Part shown: one piece after another, positions 9,880 through 20,945 of the stretch
Numbering within the stretch: the stretch's first letter is position 1
Layout of the letters: each line of letters opens with the position of its first letter
Assembly (NCBI GenBank): GCA_002633025.1
Contig: NMRB01000612.1
Coordinates: 150,003 to 214,002, forward strand
Length of the DNA: 64,000 nucleotides
Source of the DNA: Notospermus geniculatus
Taxonomy: Eukaryota; Nemertea; Pilidiophora; Heteronemertea; Lineidae
Reading direction: 5' to 3'
Notes under the pieces: generated by a model
The model's input: only the letters and a program-made list of their open reading frames with translations
Told to the model about the DNA's origin: nothing
Database searches by the model: none
Made by a program: the position numbers and the translations under genes

Positions 9880-12800
9880 CTGAAATACGTAGAATATACA
9901 GTAGATAACGCTCAAGTCGGAGACGCACAAGTCGGAAAATCGGCCATCTCAGATGACTTCAAGAAGTCTGGATATTTTGTAACATTATTCCAATAAAAAA
10001 TAATCGCATAAGTTGGACACTACGGGCCGTATTCTAGAACGTTCCTTACATTAAGGTCCACCTTCAATCTATTGTTCTCGATGGTTTTACAATAGACTTA
10101 AGGTCGACCTTAACGTTAAGGAACGTTCTAGAATACGGACCCACAAGTTGGATTTTCGGCTATCTCGGATGAAATGGCCAGGTTCCTTCTATTTCCAATA
10201 AAAATCTATCCTGCAAGTCAGATCACACCTCACTCCTCTTCAGTTTATGTGTTTTTACTCAGACTGGCGCTTTGGATCCATTTCCATCTCGGCCGTTTTG
10301 CCCTTCCTCAAGCCAGAAGTCGGATTTTTGTCCGACTTTCATACAACTCGGATTTTATACAACTTCACACAAGACGGATTTCTTCTAAGTCGGATGAAAT
10401 TGTCTGGTCCACTTGAATCCGTTTTTTACTGTACATACGATCGTGAAACCCTCAATAATGCCAGAATTCAATCCCCCACTCCAACAGCTGCAGTAAAGAA
10501 CTACAGGAGTATCAATCTATTCTTACTTTCTATGTTTCTTCCTGGCTCTATGATGTGCCTCCAGACCCTCTGATAAAGTCTTCAGCTTTTCCGGTTCCAC
10601 CTGCGTGATGGTGTGATCACCAAACCATTTCACCCACATCTGTAATAAACAAAGCGAAGTTGAATAACAACCTGACTACAGCCATCAAATCACGTCCTGA
10701 TACTGTACTTGGGCACGTTTTCTAAAATGCCTGTCTACACTTCATTCCACATCCGATTGGCGCAAAGTTTTCGTCTGATATCTCCGCAACGCCTGGGTCA
10801 AATTTGTCAAAACATATGTCAATTGACTTGTCTTTCTTGTCGGTATCTTTCTGCTATCTTCATTTTTTGTGTAAGGCCAACATAACGGATCCCTTTCTCA
10901 AAACCCATTTCATTTCACCATGATGTTCAGTGCAGTTTACACATGCGCAATGCATTGTGTCATTTCAAAATGGCCACCATTTAGGCCGTAAACACGAACT
11001 GTGATTGGTGAAAGAACTTTATGTCATGTTTTTAGGGAAAATGACAGGGATGATGCCTGTAGCAGCCAAAAAGACAAATCGATTGATGCATAGTGTGTCA
11101 AATTTGACCAAGCCGTTGCGGAGATATCGGCCATAAACCTCGCGCCAATTGGATGTGGAATGAAGAGAAGATCATTTTTGCTAACAGCTGTCTTGGATCG
11201 TTGATTTTGGAGAAAATGCAAGGTTTACCTTTCCATCATCAGCCTTGTGGCCCCCTCTTACAGCGGTCTGATCGACTAGTTTGCCAGGCCAGGACGGAAA
11301 CCCTCGGATCTGACCCCAGACAAGGTCACCAACGTTGAACGTACGAGGGTAAAATGGTACGGGTGAGTCAACGGCAGAAACGTCCGAGGCATCATCTGCA
11401 AAAGGAGGGTACCGTGAATAAAATATTGAAGGAGGAAAATGAAGTGTCTGGAGAAAACCTGTCCTGTCAAAGAGAACAATTCCCTATTATCACATGGAGC
11501 CGGCCTAACGGGGATCGAACCCGGAACCGCAGAGGCGACAGACGCCGATGTCTCCATTGTGCCACACCAGCAGCCTATAACCTGTTCACGTTCACTCCCA
11601 AACATATTTGTCGGAACGCCCATGTTCCTAAATGGTCACTCCCGAATATGTGCGGCAGAGCGTATGCCGAATTCCACGCCTGTTTGCGAGGTTTTATTTT
11701 AATTTAAGCTGCATAAACCACGTCCCAATGCATACTTTACAACTCCCCCTGTACATTTACACTACTTTCGTTCCGCCTGTAGCGTGTATGAGGTTCTGAA
11801 CTTAGCTGCAATCAGATGTCTCAATGACAATATAGCGGCCGTGGCCAATGAATCGCAATTTTCTGTGTTTGAAAAAGCTTCTGACGGGGACATTATCCAG
11901 AATAAATGATACAGAGGGGAGTATTTTTGATGATTCTGATATGAGGATTCAGGAGATCCTGACCTTGACGAAAAATAATTATGTGGTGGACGTCAGAACC
12001 ATGCACCGAGATGGTAAATTTCCTTTAAAATCCCGACCCACCAATGACGTACCCGTCAATAGGTTAAATGAATGCAAGTTACTATAGCAGACACCTCTAC
12101 CAGGTGGACATCTCTCTATCACGGACACCAAATACATGTATAAGCTTACCTGCTTCGTGGTCATTGAAGCTGAACGTCCTGTCGTCTTCGATATCGCCCA
12201 TGGTCCGTTTCAGTCCCCTGATCTGCGACACATCCTCAACGTTCGAACCTAACAAAAGTCCATCATGATGCCGCTGCAAATTCAACAAATGTGGAGATCC
12301 TAGCACATGCGGGGAGTCCACTTTCTCCGCCAAGGAGTCCTTCGCAAGAATATTATTGTTACAATTATCTGATAAAGAATCACGCCTGGGTGTCGTATTC
12401 TGCCGAGGTTCATACGGCATCACATTCACTTTGAGTCCGTCCCGCGTCGTCTCTGATTTGTCTGACCCGTTGTCCGACGCGTTCGTATCACAGCTATTCA
12501 AACGGTGTATAACCGACTCGGAAACTTTACGAATGTTTGATTTTAACGCAATGGACTCCTCATCCTCGCTGTCGTCCGTATCAGTGATCCCCAGCATCGC
12601 TAAACTCATGTGCCGATGCGGTCGCTCGTCGTCCGAATCGGATTCTAACAATTTCGACAAGATTTTCGGGCGTTGCGGACTATTCACCGAACTAACAGAA
12701 GACTTGGCAGTCGTCGCGGTGGACAAGTTCGTACGTGCGACATCAGAAGTGGTATTCGCAGCAGAATATATGGGTTTGCAAGAGCTTGTACAGTTCACTT

Positions 12801-15800
12801 GACTTTCCCGACAGAAACTAGAATGTGACGTAGAATTGACGTGCCACGGCACAGATGACGTAGTGACAGCTCGTGAGGGTTTATCAACATTTCCACGATT
12901 CCCTGAAATGTCATTTTTTGCTTCGGCGATCTTTCTCCACCTGGTTTCCAAGTCTTTTTCCTGCTCTGGGCTCAGTGGCCCATGTGTAGGACTCTCAAGA
13001 CAGTTGCCCTGGACCACTGCATTGACTGCTTCTGTCAGTGTCTTCGGGGTCGGGAGACTGGCAGTGTAGGCTGTGATAGCGTTTAAGGCTGTGCTCGTTG
13101 TGATGATGGTGGACGCAAAACCAGACGGAGTTTTACTGATCTTCACACGAATAGGGGGCGGTGTTTTATTAACCCTCGTACCATCTTTTCCATATAGCGT
13201 ACTCATCCTGACACCTTCACGTGGACTCCTGTCTCGTGGACTTTTCGTTTCTCTTGGACTTCGGCTCAGGTCTTTCGGACTCCTGGAATCCCTCGGGCTC
13301 CGATCGCCACCGGACCGATGACGCTTCGGCGACGATCCTTTTGGCGAACGTTTCGTAGTCGGTACAGATTCCTGCGGTGGTTGTGGAGGCACTGTACCAG
13401 TAGCAGACGTAGACTTGTTCACCATGACTGGCAGGTTTGGGTTCGGGAAGGTCCTCGCGGGAACAGCTTGACTAGGAGTGGGAATACGAGGAATAGGTAG
13501 TGCAACGTTTGGGTTTTCTTGCGGCAGCACACGCGCAACAGACTGGGTAGCCTGTTCAGGTTGCGGACACGTTTGAGAGGAGCTTGCTACACTTTCCGTT
13601 TCCTGAACCTGCGTCTGAGCAACACCATCCGTCTGAGTAGCAGAGCCAGATGTAGTGACCGTGCTCGTCTCGGTACTAACAGAATTCCCAACCTGCCCGA
13701 GAAGGTTGGCCCACTGTGGCAGGACATGCTGTTGAACAGGAACTGCTTGTATTAACGCAGGACTTAATCCAGCTGCAGCTAACATATTTAAAGATGGATT
13801 CAATCCGACTTGAGCCTGAGGGAGTGACAATGCCATTTGTTGAGGGTTTAGAGTGTTGTTGCTGTTTTCAGCCACTGGACTTAAACCGTGCGTCTGAAGA
13901 AACATCTGCGGGTTAATACCCGAGCCAGGAATGTACAACAGCTGCTGATTGGCTGGATCCGTTGGCGGTTTATCTTGCGAGGGCGATACATCCTGTGGCT
14001 GATTCACCACCTGCAACATCGGCGCCATATTCTGCATCGTCTGCGCCATGAGAAGTTGGGAGGTGGACGATGCAACTGCTGACTGCTGAAGCTGCAACAT
14101 ATTTGCAATGGTCGGCGTTGAGCTCTTCCGGTTTTTCTTCTGTTTGAGTTTATTGGGTGCAGTGATTTGACCGAGAGCCGAGGAGACGGTTTGAGACGCT
14201 TGACCTGTCGGTGAACTCCGACCCGAGCTACCCGGTGATATCTTCGTCTCCGTCTGCTCGGCTTGTGCCCCATCATCAGATTGCGTTGACGTGGAAACAC
14301 TGCTTTGCGAGATCTGGCTCGTCGGGATGTTATGTCCGGCTAAACTCGTCGACAGAGCCTGTTGCACGTTTTGTTGCATGACGGCTGCAAGTTGTTGATT
14401 CATCACAGCGACGGGACTAGTTTGGTTGTCAGTAAGTACAGGGCTCAGGAGGTTCACCTGGTTTGGTAAAAGTAACGGTCCTGGCATGGCAGTTAATCCA
14501 AGCGTATTGATGACTTGCAGAACAGGCTGTTGTTGAAGTAAAGACTGTGATATGCCTACAGCTGGTATAACTTGCGTCAGGGTATTCGTCACAGCGGTGA
14601 CGACAGGGACAGTCATAGGTGGCATCGGTGAGTTCAAACTGACTACAGGTAGCCCTAAGTTCATGTTCGTGGCAGTGGTACTGCTTGGCAGACCGACCAT
14701 AGAATTGTTCACGGTAGGCGAACCTAAAAGTCCACTACTCGTACTTGGAGTAACTTGAGATTCATTATTGTGACATGTCATGGTAGAGCTGGACATTACA
14801 GTACCGACATCGTGCCGATCTTGCGGCAAGGTGGACAACGATAAACTCGTTTGAATGTGCGGATCGACTTGTAACTCGGGCATCATCACCGACGACATGT
14901 TCTTCCCCTGCGTAGCGGTTTGTTCCAGTGCATTCTGAGTCGCCTCCAGACCGGATATCATATTCTGTACCATCTGTATGGGTGTTTGTTCCTTCTCGTT
15001 CATCGGATTCTGATAAGCGTTGATGAGATGCTGATATGGCTGCGCGCCTGCAACTAACGCTGCCTGCTGCGAGTTGGGCGATTGCAACTGGAACGGAATC
15101 CCACCCTGAACTGCCAAAAGACTCTGCTGAAGCTGCTGCTGCTGAACAAAAGCCTGCAACATGTTCATATCTCCTCCAACAATTTGTTTCAGTTGTTCGA
15201 AATTCACTGCACTGCCAATCTGCTTCAGCTGTTCCGCGTTCCCAGCACCAGCGAGCTGTTTCAACTGCTCCAGATTCAGGGCACTAGCTAACTGTTGCTG
15301 TTGTAGCTGCTGCAACTGAGCCTGCAGCATCCCAAGATTCTGGTGCTGCATGGGACCAGGGACTTGAGTAAGCGATGCCTGATTTTGTCCCTGTCCAGTA
15401 ACGTTCATTTGACTTGTCGTATTAATCTGTGCCCTCGCAGCTGCCGAGAGCAAATTACTCGCAGGAAATTCACCGGCAGCTTGTCCTAAATTCATTCGGA
15501 ATTTAGCAGCAGTACTGGATGGCACACTTGAAGAATTCTGAGTCACAGATGTAGAGTTCGGTACAGTGCTACTGTCATGAGATTTCTCTCCTTGTTCAGT
15601 TCTTACGTTTTTGCAATCACCGGTGTTAGTTGCAGTAGCGTCAAATGCCAGACTAGATGTCGCAGACATACATGTAGTTTGATTCATACTGGATAAGTTT
15701 GAAACGTGTCCCTTGGAGACGGCAGTGGTGACTGTCGTGGTTGACGACGACGATATGGAGACGACCGACACTGGCGTAGGCCCCGATAGAGGCGCGACAG

Positions 15801-18800
15801 TCAACTTTGGTGTGGAGATATTAGAGCGTGGCGACATCTGACTGCCACAACTCGGACTAGGTAGAATTTTCTCAGAGTGGGGCACACTCTTGTTTGACAG
15901 TGTTGGGCTAGCTGGTGGCTGCGAGTTTTCCTGGGCATTCTTAGAAGAATGCGGGCGTTGCGACATGGCGAGCTGTTGTTGTTGTTGGTAAAATGCAGCT
16001 GGATTCTCAGCACCCTGTTTCAGATTCTCCGTCGGAATTTGTCGAACGTCGATATTTGGACACGGATCCGTCCGCTCCAGGACGCTGTTATATTTCCGTT
16101 TATCTTTTTTCTTTTTCTTTTTGAATTTCACGTCCTCGTCCCATTGGTTGTTGAAATAACTAAATGGATTCATCTCCAACGGATTGTTCATTTGTCCAGG
16201 AAAGAAAACATTCGGCATATTTGGCTGCTGTTGGAAGTAAGGACTAACCGGTCGATTCATGAACATGTTCGCCATTTGCTGCTGGTGTATCAGATGACCA
16301 CCAGGGGGCGATCCCATACCAACGGGGCTAAACTGTCCAGGTATCCCCTGAGGTGGACTCCCGAAGCCTTGTTGGAAATTTGGATTTGGCACCCGATTAT
16401 TGAAATTTCCCATGTAACCTGAACCAGGTATTCCGGGATTCCGAGGGAAGTTGTGAAATTGTCCAGGCAACTGTCCGTGACCAGGCGGCATATTAGCAAA
16501 TTGCACATGAGGAGGTCTTTGCGGTGTGAGCCCAACATGACCCAAGGGTCCAGCGGGGCTCACCTGCGACGGTACAAACGGAGATTTTACAGGTTGGCAC
16601 ATTAAATTAGCTTGTAAGTCTTTCCCGTCAGACGGGCTCGGTAATCCCTCAACACCCATGACCCCAACGTGTCCTTGACTCGGTATACATTCCGAATTAA
16701 CGTCTTTGATTTGTTGTTGCAGCGCTTTCGTCTGTTGCATAATATAATCCATAGTTTTCAATGCTGATCCATCCTGGTTGAAATTCGGCCCGACTTTCTC
16801 CGGCGTGACCTCTTTTTCTTTCTTACGAGCAATCTCTTGAAGTTTGTCTCGTTGCGCCAGCAGCTGAGAGACCAGGACGCCTCCGTCATACGGACTTGCC
16901 TTTGATTTACCCTTCTGTTTCTTCTTAGAATCTGAAATCGGTAGAAGATGGTCGGAGTCAGAGACATACACTACAGTAGAAAATGCTTAAAGGAGTTCGA
17001 CGTCCAAGTTGTAAACAAACCAGTTTGTTTACAAACAGTGGTCGGCAAGCTAGTTTTATTCCTTCGTGAAGGTGGCAGCACCAGTAGCGCCCCATGATCG
17101 TTAGACTGGTGCCCGGTCCAATGCAACTCACTCACGATATTCATGTCAGTACATATCACCGACAATAGGTGCCAGCACCGCAGGCGTCGCGTGGATAGAG
17201 AACCAATGAGTGAATGTTTACAACTTGGACGTCCAGCTCCTTTAAGTCGGAGATGCGCAAGTCGGAAAATCTTCAAGAAGTCCCGAATTTTTGTAACGTT
17301 GTCCCAATAAAATATAATTGCATAAGTTGGACACTACAAGTCAGATTTTCGGTTATCTCGGATGAAATGGCCAGGTCCCTTCTAATACATTTTTTTTAAA
17401 AATCTATCATGTAAGTCGGATCGTGCCTCACTCCTCTTCAGTGCATGTGTTTTTATTCACGGTGGAGCTTCAGTCCATTTCCATCGCAGCTGTTTTGCCC
17501 TTCCTCGAGCCAGAAGTCGGATTTTTGTCCGACTTTCAGACAACTCGGATATTATCCGACTTGCACAAGATGGGTTTCTTCTAAGTTGGATGAAATTGTC
17601 TGGTCCACTTGAATCCGACTTATGCGTTTTCTATGTTCTACTGTAGAATTCAAAACTCTCCTATATGTATCTATCTTTCCGAGGATGTCTCATCCCACAC
17701 TCTTTACTCAAAACGGGTCAAAGAATCAGGATGGATATCACAACAGGAACAAAATCACAATCAAGACTTTCTAATATCTTACCTTTCCGACTCTTTAATT
17801 TCATCTCTATTCGCTGTTGGGGTCCACCTCCAGTTTCCTCCATTGTGCGCTGTAAAGTAGCCGTCGTCTGCAGAGTTGCCAACGCAAGAATCTTCCGTTT
17901 ATGGTTGCACAACTTCGTTCCCAATTCTGTCGTCGTGACGTCATCATTCGACCACGGCTTTGATGATATGGCAGCGTTAAAACTGAAGACCTTCTCCACC
18001 ACCAGGGGGCATTCTAAACCACATTTACACGTTCCTTCTGCTTGGAGGTACTTTCGAATATCATCAGGGTTTGTTAGTTTTGTATTGCTGGGGCTGGAAT
18101 AAGGAGACAAATTCACGTTCGTTAATTGGTGACAACGCCCAATTAAAATATCAGCCAAAATAGTGCCAAGAAAAATCTGCATTTTGTGTGCCTAGATTTA
18201 AACCAGGACATGTACAATGTATAAAGTACAAGAAATAGTTGTGAACCGATGAAGGTCTGTCCGATGCTCTATAGAAGCCATAGCAGGTTTCAAAGTTCAT
18301 GCCCATTTGGTCTAAAATGCGACCTGGATTTTGCTCTGTGCGACCAAAAAATTGATCTTCTAATGCATTTTTTATTGCGTGCGACTTGATTTTTTGGCCT
18401 GTTCGACCAAAATGTACTTTTTCAGAAAGTGAACTTTGATCCCTGCATGGTCCCTTGCACCTGAATGTTACCAGGGCAGGACCCCACACAGTTGGACTGT
18501 TGTAGCCTGTCGTGCACTCCATACATACACATACATGTACATGTATACCTCCGGCAAAATCCAACAGGGTTAGAAGCCATAGCTTTCTCACCATACAAAA
18601 CGTAGCAACTTACCTGTAGTAAATAATGGCGTTCGTCTCCTGCTCTCGTCGCCATCCAAACGGCACATTTATCGCGTCGTTTGACATTTCCTCTTGTTTT
18701 ACATGTTGTCGTAACTCATCTCCACCAGAGGACACCACCGAGTCCGTGATCACAGTAGAACAAGAACATGAAGAAATGCACGATGTACACGGTTCTTTTT

Positions 18801-20945
18801 TCAGCGACAGTTTCGCATCCGTCATTTGTACTTTCGCCTCTGAACATTTCGTTTCGCTGGCGGCGCATACAGGATTCTGGCAGACGGATATAACTCTCGT
18901 TGAGACTGCAGCCGCCGCCGACGTCGTCACCGAACTAACAGCCGATTCTGTAGATATGGCGGATAATGACAACGGCAGGGGTAAATCCTTGGACAATATT
19001 GACGAGATCTGTGGTAATGTCTGGTGAGATTTATCAGAGTACATACACGTATCTCTCACAATAGAGGGCGCTGAACACGTGCACGGAGGTTGTACCATAT
19101 GAGACATGTGCGCTTGCTGGCTCTGAATAGGATTTGGCAAGTTTTGAAGATTCACCATGGCGGTTTGATGGTTGGGAAACTGAAGTCCGTGCGGCGTGGC
19201 AAACTGTTGCGGGTTATTCACAAAATGGCGATTCTGTGTTGTGTGTTGAGTACTAGGCGGTACGTAGGGTTTCGTAAACGTTGAAGCAGTCACTGTTGTT
19301 TGGCACGACAAACTCTGGAATGTTATTGTGTCAGAATGTCGGTTTGCATGGTTATTCACATTATAGCTACCATAGGGATGTACATTATATTGAGGATTCA
19401 AAGGTTTCGTAATGCCAGGGATGTTTTGCGCCCCGACGGGGATAGTTATGGGGATATTCACCGAGAGGGCAGCACATGTCGTAGCACAATTTCTCAACTG
19501 ATGATCCGCGTGTAATCCAGCCACCATCTCCGCGATTACTTTACTCGAATGTGGATCCGTGTCCTCAATTTCGGCCGTGTAATCAACACCGGGGATGTCA
19601 CCGCCGAATTGGTACATCCGTAACGGTTGAGAATCAGGAATGGGAAGAGCACGTTCAGTTTGTTGCGGCATTCCAACACTAGAGGGCACAACGGCGGCAT
19701 GTACAGGTCCAGACTGTAACGCCACAGTTGCGACATGATTCGGAATTCCTGCAATATTAGAACTTATCACAAATTCAGCAGAGCATGCTGAGCCACTTTG
19801 AGAAGTCACAGATGACGTTACTGTTTCATTAGCACATGATAATATATGACCCGAATCACATCCCGTCGAAGAAAAACTTTCATTTCCGCTTGAACCATGC
19901 ACCTCACCAGTAGAATTATTATCCAAACCACTGCCATAACCTGAACTCTGCTGATCACATGATTCCGAGCTTTTACGGCTCGTAATATCGCCATCACAAT
20001 CCGACTTTGAGGTATCAGTTGTGGGTAGGACAGTTGAAGTCACATGACTTACATTCAACATGGCAGAAGCAGGGACGCCAGATGACGCAACAGTATATGG
20101 CAAAGTGAATGAACTATGGACAGATACGGGGATATTTGGGTTGTGAGGAGGATGCTGCAGACCTTGAGAACCTGGCGTGTTAACGGGATTTGGCACATAA
20201 TTTGAATTTGGTTGATTACGATGAAACATCTGGTTATATTCTGCAGGGATATTATTCTGGAACACACTCTGTATGGGGGGAATTCCCGAGGGCACTTGGT
20301 TTTTCTCTACCGCACAACTGTAACTGAAATTATGACAAGGTTGTAAGTTCAAAGTCATCTGGTTTGGACTGTGACCGGTGTGACTGGCAAACTGAAAATT
20401 CTGATGTCCCTGGTTGATGTGTTGTTGATTGTGATATCCCACATGAATCCCAGGCTGTCCTTGACCCTGACCGTAGGCTCCGGGTAGCAACATGGCGGCA
20501 TTCTGACGATTATGGGGGGCGTAAGTTCCCGGTTGCATGTTCATTGCATGACGAATATTCGCATGTTGAGCGCCCTGAGACGGGTCGAACGCGACCTGCT
20601 GTGTCATGTGACTGTGCGGGCCATTCATCATGAAACCATGGTTCCCATCTTTGGGGTGGAGCTGCCCAAACATCTCTGCTGTTACCTAGAAAATGAAATC
20701 GACACAACAGTTGTAAAATGTGAAATGAAGTTGTGAAAAGTCAGGTTTTCATCAAAACAGATAAAAATAAATAGACTTCACCAAAAATACACTTTTACTA
20801 AATCCTTTCTGGAAAAGATGCAATAGCAAAAGCCTACCTGGGGGCCAGGATAAGGGTTGAAGAAGTGGTTAACCTTTCCTGGTAGATGTTGGAGGCCCCG
20901 GCCTGGTTTGATAACATCTTGTCTGTGATCATCTTGAATTTCCAT
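9741..20945 (-). CDS. MBD5/6: MBD5/MBD6 methyl-CpG-binding-domain protein, whole gene (7 exons)
   Basis: Minus-strand gene. Coding exons in order are 20945-20838, 20685-18614, 18093-17783, 16970-12150, 11395-11229, 10639-10527 and 9879-9741. All junctions are GT-AG and all phases agree, giving about 2576 residues. Seen: an MBD split over exons 2 and 3 (about residues 707-800, with GWRREQ and GTCKCGLECPL), a Gln/Pro/Ser-rich middle, and a PWWP domain over exons 5 and 6 (VWGQIRGFPSWPGKLV, then VKWFGDH), followed by the family's basic tail. The string ASNLLSAAARAQ near residue 1331 matches a conserved motif of vertebrate MBD5. Known of the family: MBD5 and MBD6 are nuclear, bind the PR-DUB (BAP1) H2A-deubiquitinase complex, and their MBD does not bind methyl-CpG strongly. 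Odd: about 700 residues precede the MBD, whereas the vertebrate proteins start close to it. The protein is also much longer than vertebrate MBD5. Confidence 0.93.
9899..10432. mobile_element. Tigger/pogo-like non-autonomous element, copy 1
   Basis: Starts CAGTAGATAACGC and ends with the imperfect inverse (GTTTTTTACTG), flanked by TA on both sides as expected for Tc1/mariner-pogo insertions. The interior carries many 'aagtcgga' words. A relative lies at 16974-17643. No transposase frame is seen. A smaller hairpin element (10023-10142) sits inside it and is absent from the relative. Confidence 0.75.
10023..10142. mobile_element. Small hairpin MITE (CGTATTCTAGAACGTTCC family), copy 1
   Basis: Left end GGGCCGTATTCTAGAACG pairs with the right end at 10120-10142, and the inner part is also partly palindromic. 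A second copy lies at 43602-43729. It is nested in the Tigger-like element at 9899-10432, whose sister copy shows the empty site. Confidence 0.8.
10527..10639 (-). CDS. MBD5/6: MBD5/6 exon 6: second half of PWWP domain
   Basis: 113 nt, acceptor tattacag|ATGTGG, donor AGAAA|GTAAGA. It encodes MWVKWFGDHTITQVEPEKLK and then a helix ending HHRARKKHR, closely matching the vertebrate MBD5 C-terminal region. The AA overhang completes a Lys codon with exon 7. Confidence 0.93.
10738..11166. mobile_element. Foldback element in MBD5/6 intron 5, copy 1
   Basis: Terminal inverted repeats beginning CACTTCATTCCACATCC, pairing with GGATGTGGAATGAAG at the right end. The interior shares 'tgtctttcttg..ggtatctttctgctatcttcat' with the element at 30196-30659. 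The intron (10640-11228) is largely this element. Confidence 0.75.
11229..11395 (-). CDS. MBD5/6: MBD5/6 exon 5: first half of PWWP domain
   Basis: 167 nt, acceptor cttttgcag|ATGATG, donor GGAAAG|GTAAAC. It encodes a linker and then FNVGDLVWGQIRGFPSWPGK. The PWWP signature appears here as PSWP. PWWP domains bind nucleosomes carrying methylated histone tails. Too short and out of frame with an ATG to stand out as an ORF; found from the splice sites and the domain motif. Confidence 0.93.
11415..11577 (-). mobile_element. tRNA-derived SINE, copy 1
   Basis: On the minus strand it has an A-box-like TGGCACAATGG and a B-box GGTTCGATCC (complement of 11512-11521), followed by a body ending near the exon 5 acceptor. 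A related copy is at 58187-58325 in the same orientation. It lies 20 nt from an MBD5/6 splice acceptor. The tRNA-like head does not look like an intact tRNA gene. Confidence 0.65.
12150..16970 (-). CDS. MBD5/6: MBD5/6 exon 4: giant low-complexity exon
   Basis: 4821 nt uninterrupted reading frame (1606 full codons plus split ends), acceptor ctactgtag|TGTATG, donor AGCAG|GTAAGC. Seen in order: a basic coiled-coil-like start (LLAQRDKLQEIARKKEKE), a Gly/Pro/Phe/Met-rich stretch, a lysine run (KFKKKKKKDKRK, about residues 1110-1125, a likely nuclear localisation signal), ASNLLSAAARAQ (about 1331), Gln-rich LxQLKQ repeats (about 1391-1428), long Ser/Thr/Val/Gln tracts, an Arg/Ser-Pro block with repeated RSP (about 2045-2085), and acidic serine clusters (SDSDDE, DTDDSEDEE) that look like casein-kinase-2 sites. 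It ends FNDHEA, one base into the Asp codon shared with exon 5. Confidence 0.95.
16974..17643. mobile_element. Tigger/pogo-like element, copy 2, ending at an MBD5/6 splice acceptor
   Basis: Starts CAGTAGAAAATGC and ends TTCTACTG, flanked by TA at 16972-16973 and 17644-17645. It shares the 'aagtcggaaaatc' and 'ggatgaaatggccagg' interior with copy 1 (9899-10432). Its left terminal repeat is interrupted by a TTAA-flanked MITE (16987-17245). It makes up 670 of the 812 nt of MBD5/6 intron 3. Confidence 0.75.
16987..17245. mobile_element. TTAA-flanked MITE (TTAAAGGAGTT family), copy 1
   Basis: Ends are TTAA-AGGAGTTCGACGTCC and its complement GGACGTCCAGCTCCT-TTAA, with the GTTTACAACTT subterminal repeat. 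TTAA duplication suggests a piggyBac-mobilised element. The same family is at 28835-29081 in the other orientation. Confidence 0.8.
17783..18093 (-). CDS. MBD5/6: MBD5/6 exon 3: second half of MBD
   Basis: 311 nt, acceptor tattccag|CCCCAG, donor AAAG|GTAAGA. It encodes SPSNTKLTNPDDIRKYLQ, then the hallmark GTCKCGLECPL and KLCNHKRKI, both diagnostic of MBD5/MBD6 rather than MBD1-4. The exon ends in KSRK, with a one-base overhang that completes a Val codon with exon 4. Confidence 0.93.
18284..18445. mobile_element. Small TIR element (CAGGG.TCAAAGTTCA family), copy 1
   Basis: Ends CAGGTTTCAAAGTTCATG and AGTGAACTTTGATCCCTG, with 'tggtcgaacaggcc'-type interior (reverse). An inverted copy is at 26888-27050 in AARSD1 intron 6. 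It lies in MBD5/6 intron 2 (18094-18613). Confidence 0.7.
18614..20685 (-). CDS. MBD5/6: MBD5/6 exon 2: long N-terminal region and first half of MBD
   Basis: 2072 nt, acceptor tttctag|GTAACAG, donor TACAG|GTAAGT. It encodes about 690 residues rich in His/Asn/Gln/Pro (for example HNQQHINQGHQNFQF) and then Ser-rich stretches (SSGYGSGLDNNST), with no known fold recognised. The last ~20 residues begin the MBD (NVPFGWRREQETNAIIYY). The junction forms a Ser codon (AG+C), reproducing the family's YxSPSxT core. A second in-frame ATG at 20673 could be used, but the upstream one in exon 1 is in frame with it. Confidence 0.9.

Larger units (their letters stand above)
9880..10526 (-). other. MBD5/6 intron 6, mostly one Tigger-like element
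   Basis: 647-nt intron. 534 nt of it is the repeat at 9899-10432, leaving only 18 nt of intron between the element and the exon 7 acceptor. Confidence 0.8.

Noticed and set aside
13004-16422. Many plus-strand frames across the MBD5/6 large exon
   Set aside because: Shadows of a 1600-codon real frame with biased composition on the minus strand.
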